64,000 nucleotides of DNA from Ammoniphilus sp. CFH 90114 (lineage in GTDB: Bacteria; Bacillota; Bacilli; Aneurinibacillales; RAOX-1). The position numbers and the translations under genes are program-made. Position 1 is the first letter of the stretch. Every line of letters begins with the position of its first letter. The notes beneath the pieces were generated by a model. It saw only the letters and a list, made by a program, of their open reading frames with translations. It did no database searches and was not told the origin of the DNA. The stretch spans positions 310,001-374,000 of the forward strand of contig NZ_SDLI01000004.1 in assembly GCF_004123195.1 (NCBI RefSeq). The letters run 5' to 3'. This document shows positions 9,325 through 16,194 of this stretch, in pieces.

Positions 9325-9422
9325 TGACACAATCAGCCATGATGATGTTTATATTCAGTGCTGTACTATTATGGGGTGGACTGGCCACCTTTCTAGCTAT
9401 CGCACTGTTCAAGAAATCCTAA
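9324..9422 (+). CDS. MetS-like small subunit of the NSS transporter
   Basis: A 32-residue peptide, MTQSAMMMF... ending LFKKS, that is one hydrophobic helix of about 20 residues with a basic C-terminus. Its ATG overlaps the symporter stop (TAATG), so translation is coupled. Placement, length and character match the MetS/NSS small subunit needed for activity of MetP-type symporters. It precedes an intrinsic terminator, closing the operon. Confidence 0.85.
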   Translation: MTQSAMMMFIFSAVLLWGGLATFLAIALFKKS

Positions 9423-9428
9423 TCCTTC

Positions 9429-9466
9429 AAGACCGGAAGAGCACTGCTTTTTCGGTCTTCTTTTTT
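9429..9466 (+). terminator. terminator of the NSS transporter operon
   Basis: AAGACCGGAA / TTTTCGGTCTT stem followed by six Ts, seven bases after the small-subunit stop. Confidence 0.85.
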
Positions 9467-10241
9467 AGCTCAACTTTAATTCTTCCACTGGGGGAGTTTT
9501 CTTCGCCAAGCTGACTATCACCTTGCCAATCCCATTCTGCCAGTTCTCATCAGTAGCGTAGCGAATATTCATACCTTCTAGATGCGCGCCGTTATAATAC
9601 TTTCCATCTTCACTCAAGTAATGTTCACTAATATAGCGAGCCACTGCATCAATACCTTCCTCTTTACTTGCAAACTTTCTTGCACTCTGATAGGGACTCT
9701 GATCGTAGGCAGAAAAACCAAAGAGATTGTTTTTCTCCTTTGAAATCCTAGAACGTCCCCAAGCACTTTCCCAAGCAGCATGAGCTATGAGGTAATACGC
9801 ATTAACTTGGTATCGTTCCTCAGTCTCGACAAATGCCTTACCTAAACCTTCCAGGCCTGTCCCCTCAATAAGAGCATCGGCTTGTTCTTGACTTAAACCA
9901 GAAGGTTTACGTAAATCAAGTCGGGTCACATCAGTCGTTTTCACTAATTGAATAAACTCCTGATTAACCTCCTCTGACTGCTTCATAGATTGATATAAAA
10001 TCGACGCGGTCGTGTTCTCCATAGATTGCTTCTCTTCCCTTGCTTCCTGGACGAGATCCTCAACTGGAGCTTGTACTACATGGCTTGGTTCGTCAGGAAT
10101 CTCCTGTAGCATTTCGGAAGACTCAGTAAAAAGACCTGCTTGTCCGAACATTTCAATACCGGCAGCCACCACGGGATTGTAGATGGCGATTATACTTGTA
10201 AAAATAAAAGTAAGCATGGAGGTTAGGCTCTTCTGATACAC
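9465..10241 (-). CDS. secreted glucosaminidase-domain cell-wall hydrolase
   Basis: The N-terminus is a signal peptide or anchor (TFIFTSIIAIYNPVVAAG). After an acidic linker comes an endo-beta-N-acetylglucosaminidase domain from about residue 125 on, with AHAAWESAWG carrying the likely catalytic glutamate and NNLFGFSAYD after it. It should cut peptidoglycan glycan strands. The start is GTG at 10241 with GAGGGGAG seven bases ahead. That ribosome site is the 3' arm of a long hairpin, so translation may be gated. The gene ahead on the same strand is the conjugation-like protein. Confidence 0.88.
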   Translation of the reverse strand: MYQKSLTSMLTFIFTSIIAIYNPVVAAGIEMFGQAGLFTESSEMLQEIPDEPSHVVQAPVEDLVQEAREEKQSMENTTASILYQSMKQSEEVNQEFIQLVKTTDVTRLDLRKPSGLSQEQADALIEGTGLEGLGKAFVETEERYQVNAYYLIAHAAWESAWGRSRISKEKNNLFGFSAYDQSPYQSARKFASKEEGIDAVARYISEHYLSEDGKYYNGAHLEGMNIRYATDENWQNGIGKVIVSLAKKTPPVEELKLS

Positions 10242-10247
10242 GGTTGG

Positions 10248-10298
10248 TCTCCCCTCTGTGAAAATATGGAATCTAATATTCTATATTCACAGAGGAGA
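10248..10298 (-). promoter_or_regulatory. hairpin masking the glucosaminidase ribosome binding site
   Basis: On the minus strand, TCTCCTCTGTGAATATAGAAT pairs in pieces with ATTCCATATTTTCACAGAGGGGAGA around a five-base loop, about 20 pairs with small bulges. The 3' arm contains the GAGGGGAG ribosome site. No U-run follows, so it does not look like a terminator. Confidence 0.6.
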
Positions 10299-10305
10299 TG
10301 AATTA

Positions 10306-11301
10306 TCACTGTAAATTTGGACTAGCTTTCTCTTGTTTTATTTCTTGTATACGAGGAAAGAATGATAGCAAACTTGAGATTTCCCTACTGCCCAAAATAT
10401 TCGGGTTTAAATCACTTCGAGTAAGTAAACTTAAGCGTTGCCTCTCTAGTTCCTTTCCTATTGATTTTTCTTCTTTTCTTGGCATAAATGAAATGACTAA
10501 ATGGTTCTCTCCTCCCTCCCCCTGAAACGGTCGTGCTAACTTGGGAATAAGTCTTTGCGGAGCAACAATGCGAATATTCGTCTCAAAATGAGAATCATTA
10601 AGCTTACGCAATGTTCCTTGGGATAACCAATTCACATCAGGCATACTTGGCCTCTTTACAGAAAAGATCCGACCTAACCATTGTCCTAAATAAAACAACA
10701 GCACTCGAAGCCAGCCAGCTGCTTCCACCCTACCTCTTCCCATCCGAATACCTTCCTGCATTTTGGATTCAAAAAGGCTCGTTTTATGGACATTCCACAT
10801 GACAGCAGGAATAGGTCTCAAGCAAAAGCTGATCCTAGCTAATTCTCCATTATTTAACGGCAAGACTTCCGGCAAAATCGAGGGAGCATCAGAAGAGAGA
10901 GCAAATAAGTTATCAAAAGCAAGCTTAAGCTCGCAAATTGACACTCCTTTTGGGACAGTTAAGATCTGTGGATCATCGAGCGGACTTAGATCAATTTCAA
11001 CCTTATTCACCCTTTTCCGATCTTTCCTAAACCACTTAGATAAATAAGGAGTGAGTTCAGGGGGAGCCGAAAGATACACTTCCCATGTTTCATTCGGACG
11101 ATAGATTACATCGATCCAAACCGCATTTTTTCTATTCTCTCGAAGATCAACCTGGTGTAAGATATGGTGATGCAGCCTTCTCCAGAAACGTTGCTGGTCC
11201 TCAAGAGTAAGGCAAGACTTTGATACCACCTTGTGCATTTGTAATGCGTGACTCAACATCCTCGCCACCTCCTTACCAATGGTTATGCTGGATTTAGGCA
11301 A
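10306..11301 (-). CDS. conjugation-ATPase-like N-terminal domain protein (orphan)
   Basis: 331 residues with no signal peptide or P-loop. Sequence such as WLSQGTLRKLNDSHFETNIRI, LARPFQGEGGENHLV and ISSLLSFFPRIQEIKQ reminds me of the region before the ATPase domain in VirD4/TraG-type conjugation proteins of Bacillales. The frame stops just where such proteins would continue into the ATPase. It may be a stand-alone domain or the remnant of a larger gene; no conjugation genes are near. The family link is from memory and needs a profile search. The start shown is the longest; later starts are possible. Confidence 0.5.
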   Translation of the reverse strand: MPKSSITIGKEVARMLSHALQMHKVVSKSCLTLEDQQRFWRRLHHHILHQVDLRENRKNAVWIDVIYRPNETWEVYLSAPPELTPYLSKWFRKDRKRVNKVEIDLSPLDDPQILTVPKGVSICELKLAFDNLFALSSDAPSILPEVLPLNNGELARISFCLRPIPAVMWNVHKTSLFESKMQEGIRMGRGRVEAAGWLRVLLFYLGQWLGRIFSVKRPSMPDVNWLSQGTLRKLNDSHFETNIRIVAPQRLIPKLARPFQGEGGENHLVISFMPRKEEKSIGKELERQRLSLLTRSDLNPNILGSREISSLLSFFPRIQEIKQEKASPNLQ

Positions 11302-11334
11302 ATAATGTAATAGATTAACGGATAGAATGTATGT

Positions 11335-11340
11335 TATAAT
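11335..11340 (+). promoter_or_regulatory. -10 element for the small gene at 11437
   Basis: A perfect TATAAT about 95 bases upstream of the start. The -35 is unclear (TAGATT 18 bases upstream). Confidence 0.45.
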
Positions 11341-11436
11341 GACAATTAAGTTTCATAATATGCTTGATGCATGACAGGCAACACCATTCATTCTGATCGA
11401 TTTACTCTCAAATACGATTAGAAAGGTTGATGTCAG

Positions 11437-11625
11437 ATGGAAACGCTGAAGCTATCAGAAATCGTTTTATCTGTAAGGCCTGAACTGTATCGATTACTAA
11501 CCGAAGTAGAGCGAGATCTACCTATCGTTCTTAAGCATGGGTTAGAATCATTGCAAGCGGAGGATATCCTCCAAATTATTGAAGCAAGTATCTTATATAA
11601 CAAGGAAAACGACGTCCTCCATTAG
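11437..11625 (+). CDS. small helical protein, 62 aa
   Basis: Unknown family. It is wholly helical in appearance and acidic (EIVLSVRPELYRLLTEVERD...), with no cysteines or membrane segment. AAAGG lies about ten bases before the ATG. A consensus -10 lies upstream and a strong terminator overlaps the last codons, so it is a single-gene transcript. A regulatory adaptor role is possible but only a guess. Confidence 0.65.
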   Translation: METLKLSEIVLSVRPELYRLLTEVERDLPIVLKHGLESLQAEDILQIIEASILYNKENDVLH

Positions 11626-11638
11626 ACGTCGTTTTTTT
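11606..11638 (+). terminator. terminator overlapping the end of the 62-aa gene
   Basis: AAAACGACGTC / GACGTCGTTTT stem around an eight-base loop holding the stop codon, then a T-run. Confidence 0.9.
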
Positions 11639-11643
11639 CTGCA

Positions 11644-12453
11644 CTAATCTCTGCGGAAGGCTCCCATAACCTCTACTGTCTGTGTGATATTGACAAATGC
11701 ATTGGGATCGCTCTTTCTAATAATAGCTTTAACCTCAGACAATTCATATCGTGATATGACCACAAACAAAATTTTACGTCTTTCTTTCGTAAATGCCCCT
11801 TCTCCATCAACAACCGTTATTCCTCGATGCAGTTCAGATAATAATGCTCCTTTTACACTATCGCCTTGATCAGTAATTATCATTAACGTTAACTTAATAT
11901 GACGGGTGTGAATACTGTCAATCACTCTACCAGTAGCATAAATGGAGAGTAAGGTATAAAGAGCCTCCTCCCAGGTGAATACGAATCCTGAAATTAAAAT
12001 AACAACAGCGTTCAGCGCAAATATGATGACGCCTAATGGCATGTCCCGCTTCAAGGTCAATAGCAATCCAATAATATCAAATCCTCCTGTTGACCCACGG
12101 AAGCGGAAGATTAATCCAATCCCAATTCCGGCGATAACTCCACCAAAAATAGAGGCTAGCAAAGGATCATCAATAAAAGGCTTTTGCGGAATGTATTGCA
12201 TTGCCAAAGACGTCACTGCAACGGAAAAGACACTATGTGCCACAAACTTTTTGCCCAGCTTTAAGAATCCCACGATGAAGATAGGAACATTAAGGGCAAA
12301 GATGGTCATCCCGGTGTTAAAGGTGGTGACAAGCCCAATCATCATGGCTATACCCGATACCCCGCCACTTAGGATCTTATTGGGTAGAAGAAACGCGTTA
12401 AAAGCGAACCCGATCAGTATCGAGGAAAAGAAGATAATAACCAATCTGTACAT
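11644..12453 (-). CDS. YitT-family membrane protein
   Basis: 269 residues. Five or six membrane segments come first (GFAFNAFLLPNKILSGGVSGIA and FRFRGSTGGFDIIG are the family's hallmark stretches), then a C-terminal soluble DUF2179 domain from about residue 190 on (RHIKLTLMIITD ... GAFTKERRKILFVVISRYE). Members are abundant in Bacillus and some affect sporulation or antibiotic response; the transported molecule is unknown. AGGGTGAT precedes the ATG. Single gene. Confidence 0.93.
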   Translation of the reverse strand: MYRLVIIFFSSILIGFAFNAFLLPNKILSGGVSGIAMMIGLVTTFNTGMTIFALNVPIFIVGFLKLGKKFVAHSVFSVAVTSLAMQYIPQKPFIDDPLLASIFGGVIAGIGIGLIFRFRGSTGGFDIIGLLLTLKRDMPLGVIIFALNAVVILISGFVFTWEEALYTLLSIYATGRVIDSIHTRHIKLTLMIITDQGDSVKGALLSELHRGITVVDGEGAFTKERRKILFVVISRYELSEVKAIIRKSDPNAFVNITQTVEVMGAFRRD

Positions 12454-12544
12454 GATATCACCCTAGTAGCATCGTTTCCTAGGTATGTTACCCATAAGGT
12501 AGCATGACATGCACCATTCCTTGAAATAGCGAGATAGCAAAAGT

Positions 12545-12582
12545 AAAAAAGGTCATCGATGCAAACTATTGCATTGATAACC
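12545..12582 (-). terminator. terminator of the 81-aa gene
   Basis: On the minus strand, GGTTATCAATGCAA / TTGCATCGATGACC (12 of 14 pairs plus wobbles) with a four-base loop and six Ts. Confidence 0.8.
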
Positions 12583-12604
12583 TTAAACATTATTTTTGTA
12601 TTGT

Positions 12605-12850
12605 TTAGGATGTAGCTTGCTTGAAGGAATGAACAAACTGCACTACGGTGTTATATCGTTCCACTAAGCTGGAGTAATACGTTTCGATTTCCATTCCATC
12701 TAGAACGAAAGTAAACCGAATATCACCAGGCTTCTCAAAACGATCATAGTCAAACTCTACGGGTCTTTGGCAATTGAATTGAACAGCCAACTCCTCGGCA
12801 ATTTCAGAAGCTAAATCATAAGCATTGGAATAATCCTTGATCAACTTCAT
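12605..12850 (-). CDS. conserved hypothetical protein, 81 aa
   Basis: Unrecognised soluble protein: a helical N-terminus (AYDLASEIAEELAVQF), two strands (DIRFTFVLDGMEIETYY) and a C-terminal helix. No cysteine pair, signal or membrane segment. A purine-rich AAGGGGGCTAGGAG stretch precedes the ATG and a good terminator lies 22 bases after the stop, so it is a monocistronic gene. Function unknown. Confidence 0.65.
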   Translation of the reverse strand: MKLIKDYSNAYDLASEIAEELAVQFNCQRPVEFDYDRFEKPGDIRFTFVLDGMEIETYYSSLVERYNTVVQFVHSFKQATS

Positions 12851-13040
12851 CTCCTAGCCCCCTTCAAGTCCTATGAAATTTGTTTTTCCTTAAAGCTATG
12901 TGACCTCTTAGAAAAATAGAACAAAGTAGCCCCCAAGCGATGGACCTATCCACACGTATGAAACAAAGTTAGGAAGGAAAACTAAACAATACTGGATGCT
13001 AGCATGATTTATTGGTTATTTGCAGAAAGGAGACATCTTG

Positions 13041-13514
13041 ATGGAGCCATTCGATAGCGATGGATCAATCCAGCCAGGACTTCATCATTACTCCTATCAG
13101 GAGTTCATTACACAATTTGTGCATGAATTTCCTGATTCCAATACAAGGGAAGATATCCATACGCTATCCTTCTTGTGGTTGGCCGAATTAAAGAGGCTTG
13201 TAACCCCTGTAGAAGTTTGGTTTAACGGTGCCTTTATTACCAATGTGGTTGATCCCAAGTACTTAGAAATGTGTATTTTCTTAGACTTAGAGGACACGAA
13301 AGAAGAACAAATTCAAGAATGCATAGGACTTCAGCAATTCTCTGATCGCTATAAATGTAAAGCCTACTTCGGTCTTTATCCTAACTCGAGGGATCCATGG
13401 AACAGCGTACTCGGTCCCTACTATTGGACAGAACAATTTGGATTTGATTCGGTGTACAATCCGAAAGGAATTATTGTACTATCCTGGAGCGAAATCATAG
13501 AAGCTTTGACCTGA
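13041..13514 (+). CDS. nucleotidyltransferase-like protein (DUF6932-like), degenerate active site
   Basis: 157 residues from the ATG at 13041, chosen because AAAGGAG lies eight bases ahead. The order GLHHYSYQEFITQF, a helix, then VEVWFNGAFITNV-DPKYLEMCIFLD resembles small nucleotidyltransferase-fold proteins (DUF6932), which normally read GSF and then a DIDV-type metal-binding pair. Here the serine is alanine and the acidic pair is YLEM, so catalysis looks lost unless other acids serve. Thirteen bases separate it from the partner gene, and the second ribosome site lies in that gap. Toxin-antitoxin or defence pairing is an inference; assignment is from memory. Confidence 0.6.
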   Translation: MEPFDSDGSIQPGLHHYSYQEFITQFVHEFPDSNTREDIHTLSFLWLAELKRLVTPVEVWFNGAFITNVVDPKYLEMCIFLDLEDTKEEQIQECIGLQQFSDRYKCKAYFGLYPNSRDPWNSVLGPYYWTEQFGFDSVYNPKGIIVLSWSEIIEALT

Positions 13515-13527
13515 ATGAGGTGAACTT

Positions 13528-14583
13528 ATGAATGATGAATTGTTGGCTATTAATAAAAAGATAAAAAGTACAGAAGACGAGCTTGATCGATTAAAGAAAC
13601 AACTTAATCCCAATTCCACCGAATATGTTTTCTCTTCCGCGGTACTGGTTAAACGCTTACTGGAACTAAAGGAACAAAAACGCGAATGGGAAGGTGAAAA
13701 CCATCAAGCAGGTGACACGAATGAATTCGTTGTGGCCGAGTCCTTGCCTGAAAAGGTTGAATCACCTACTCCAGTACCCCTTCCGAGTGCGATTACACCT
13801 GTTGGTAATGTCCATAGAGAAAAGCTCAGACTGATTCTCTCAGGTAAAGGGATTGGCAGTGGTACGATCTCCATTCGAGTATTGTCTTCCGTCCTTCAAC
13901 ACCTTCAAGCCATGACCGATCATATCGCCTATGCCTTAGACCATGGTCCCGTACAGACAGGGTATATTCCCGCCCATATCCTACGGCAATCGGACCTGAC
14001 GATAAAACATACATTTCCGGGATCTTTTGGATTGGAACTTGAAGCAGGCCCTGGTGAAGGATCAGAAGATCCTTTATTAGCTCAATCCTTTCGTCAATTG
14101 TTTGATCTCCTCGGGTCATCTCATAACCCAGAGGAACTATTAGACCAAGTTGCCCCCCTTGGCCCTAGAACACTCCGTTTATATAGAGAGTGGATAAGTA
14201 ACATGGCCGAACAAGAAATTACTTTTGCTTGTGAATGGGATCGTCCTCATGGCAACCCTCAGCGGTTTAAGGCTGCACCAGAGGAGCTCAACACCATTAT
14301 TCAATCCGCAGATGCTATTCGATTGGATAAGACAGAGGAAGTAGAAGTCATTGGCTCCTTTATCGGGGTGAACTTGCGTCGAAATACGTTTGAGATGGTG
14401 GAAGCTGAGACTAATCATATCATCAGTGGTAAAAGCCGATATGACTTGTTAATGAAGTATAAAGGCTTAATTGGGGATGTGGCTAAACTTCGGTTAATAA
14501 AATGTACAGCAGAAAACTTAAAATCTGGGAAAGATGAAGTACTCTGGTTTCTGTCAGATATGAAGCCCTGGACAACCGGGTAG
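13528..14583 (+). CDS. coiled-coil partner of the nucleotidyltransferase-like protein
   Basis: 351 residues. The first 60 or so form a coiled coil (IKSTEDELDRLKKQL, LELKEQKREWEGE), then comes a proline-rich linker (PTPVPLPSAITPVGNV) and a mixed domain with LRLILSGKGIGSGTISIRVLSSVLQHLQ and a strand-rich C-terminus (EVEVIGSFIGVNLRRNTFEM). I know no named family. The operon with the upstream gene suggests a two-protein module, with this one perhaps the scaffold or effector. It is convergent with the HRDC gene. Confidence 0.65.
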   Translation: MNDELLAINKKIKSTEDELDRLKKQLNPNSTEYVFSSAVLVKRLLELKEQKREWEGENHQAGDTNEFVVAESLPEKVESPTPVPLPSAITPVGNVHREKLRLILSGKGIGSGTISIRVLSSVLQHLQAMTDHIAYALDHGPVQTGYIPAHILRQSDLTIKHTFPGSFGLELEAGPGEGSEDPLLAQSFRQLFDLLGSSHNPEELLDQVAPLGPRTLRLYREWISNMAEQEITFACEWDRPHGNPQRFKAAPEELNTIIQSADAIRLDKTEEVEVIGSFIGVNLRRNTFEMVEAETNHIISGKSRYDLLMKYKGLIGDVAKLRLIKCTAENLKSGKDEVLWFLSDMKPWTTG

Positions 14584-14615
14584 CACTCGAATCCGGTTGT
14601 CCAGACTTATAAACC

Positions 14616-15608
14616 CTAACTAGCTGATTTTAACTGTAGGAGAGTACAGATGAGTCGAATTTGATTATACTTCTCCCCTTTTTCCCTAGCCGGCAAACTC
14701 TTGCCATCTCCATATAATTCTTCAAAGATGGGTTTAAGCCTTGTAGCTCCCTTCGTAGAGACGACTGCTTGTATTTGCTCCTTCTCATTAATGCGATTCA
14801 CCTCATGTTGCAGATAAGGGATGACTTCATAACCTTCTGTAGATAATTCAATGATCCTCTTCATTAATTGTGTCATGGACATGTTCAATTTCTTCACAAT
14901 GGTTTCTATTTGCTCTCCACTCTGCATAGCTTGCAGAAGCCTTTTCTTTTCTTCGAGTTCTTGCTCCCTTCTTATCTCTCTCTTTTGATCTCGCGTTACT
15001 TTTTCTTCAAATAACCAGATTGACAGCTCTTCCGCACTCACTACATCCTTCACCCACTCCAGCGGAAAGGGATAAGGTTGCTCTAGCTTCTGCGTAAGTT
15101 CTAAAATACCTTTTCCGTATTGCTCAACCTTCGCTATTCCTATACCAGGAATCTGCCTAAGTTCCTCTTCATTATGAGGGATGAATGTAGCTAGAATCGA
15201 TAACAACTTATCTGTAGCAATGAAATAGGGAGGAATTTGACCTTTAGAGGAGGCATACTTTCTCCATTTTCTTAGATCTTGAAACAAGGCTGGGTTCATA
15301 TTTTTTTGAGAGAAGCATTCTAACTTGCGTAGGAACTGATAAGGTGTAGGGATGGCTGAAAGGGAGAGGGTAAGCAGAGGACTATCGGGGGTAAAACCTT
15401 CTTTACCTTTATCTAGTTGAAGAGCTTCCGCTGTTTGCCAGGCTTTATCCTTCTCTTTACCGGTATATTGGATGATGGTTTCTTCCATGCCATCCAAGAG
15501 AGAAGTCCAATGTGCTTCATAATTTTCTCCTCGCTGGAAAATGATAATCTTTCCTTTTTCTCCGGTCGGTTTAGCAAGGGTGAGCAAATAATAAACATGA
15601 CTTAACAT
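14616..15608 (-). CDS. HRDC-domain protein (RecQ C-terminus-like), no helicase domain
   Basis: 330 residues. Residues about 105-185 form an HRDC domain (LFQDLRKWRKYAS, then PPYFIATDKLLSILA, ELRQIPGIGIAKVEQYG), a DNA-binding module of RecQ and RNase D. The C-terminal part (about 215-330) resembles the helix-turn-helix region after HRDC in some RecQ proteins. No helicase motifs are present. It lies next to the YhaN/YhaO and NurA-HerA clusters, so a role in DNA end or junction handling is plausible. AAAGGAG precedes the ATG. Confidence 0.8.
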   Translation of the reverse strand: MLSHVYYLLTLAKPTGEKGKIIIFQRGENYEAHWTSLLDGMEETIIQYTGKEKDKAWQTAEALQLDKGKEGFTPDSPLLTLSLSAIPTPYQFLRKLECFSQKNMNPALFQDLRKWRKYASSKGQIPPYFIATDKLLSILATFIPHNEEELRQIPGIGIAKVEQYGKGILELTQKLEQPYPFPLEWVKDVVSAEELSIWLFEEKVTRDQKREIRREQELEEKKRLLQAMQSGEQIETIVKKLNMSMTQLMKRIIELSTEGYEVIPYLQHEVNRINEKEQIQAVVSTKGATRLKPIFEELYGDGKSLPAREKGEKYNQIRLICTLLQLKSAS

Positions 15609-15908
15609 CGATCATCTACTCCTTTAGTATGGAATTATTGTACTTCCTGCGGGACAAATTCAAATGGTTCACGTGGGATTAGAATTAGGACTATCACCTC
15701 CTATTAGGAGTATGCGTGTGAAAAAGAGTGGGTAGGGACTGCGTGGGCCTCAGGAGATGAACAAGAGGACAAGCTTATTATACCAAGACTGGTCAAGTTT
15801 TCCAAGAGGGAAACTGAACCGCTAGTTCGATACCCCCTCTAGGGTATATTAGAAGACTTCTCATAGCAGATGTCTACTAGAGGTGGACTAGCTATCAGTC
15901 ATAGAATC
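15609..15908. other. non-coding gap before repeat copy 2
   Basis: About 300 bases without a supported gene. A short inverted repeat CTCCTATTAGGAG (15698-15710) and TACCCCCTCTAGGGTA (15832-15847) are seen, but no consensus promoter, tRNA or known riboswitch. Confidence 0.4.
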
Positions 15909-16097
15909 AATAACAGTAAAAAATTCCGTTATTTCGATGTTTTGGTAATTTTAGCGCGAAATAAACGGAAAATTTTCCGTTATTCATCTTTTAGATGCAA
16001 TGAATGCGTTTTCATTATATAATAACGGAGTTTGCTCCTGTTATTCCAGCCTTTTTACTCCTAATCCATAAGATAGCGGAAATTCGTTCCGTTAAGG
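15909..16097. repeat. four-unit palindromic intergenic repeat, copy 2
   Basis: Four palindromic units with core GGA (GTA in the first) at 15916, 15967, 16027 and 16078: spacings 51, 60 and 51, the same as copy 1. The second unit, AATAAACGGAAAATTTTCCG and on, is nearly perfect. The spacer between units 3 and 4 starts TTATTCCA and contains TTTTA in both copies. Confidence 0.75.
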
Positions 16098-16194
16098 GGT
16101 AAGGCTGCTAGGGCTCCTCCTCCCTTCCCCTTCTGTCAGCCACGCATGGACCTGGTAAGGGTACATAAAAAAGGAGCGAAGACCTTCTCTGCTC

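Noticed and set aside
10298-10525. Plus-strand frame of 75 codons with AGAGGAG ahead of its ATG
   Set aside because: The ribosome-like site is one arm of the hairpin, and the frame is antisense to the conjugation-like gene with an unlikely residue mix.
11975-12466. 163-codon plus-strand frame
   Set aside because: Antisense to the YitT gene, no ribosome site, composition rich in P, I and K as expected for a shadow frame.
15757-15825. 22-codon frame in the gap before repeat copy 2
   Set aside because: GGAG sits directly against the ATG with no room for a ribosome, and it is very short.
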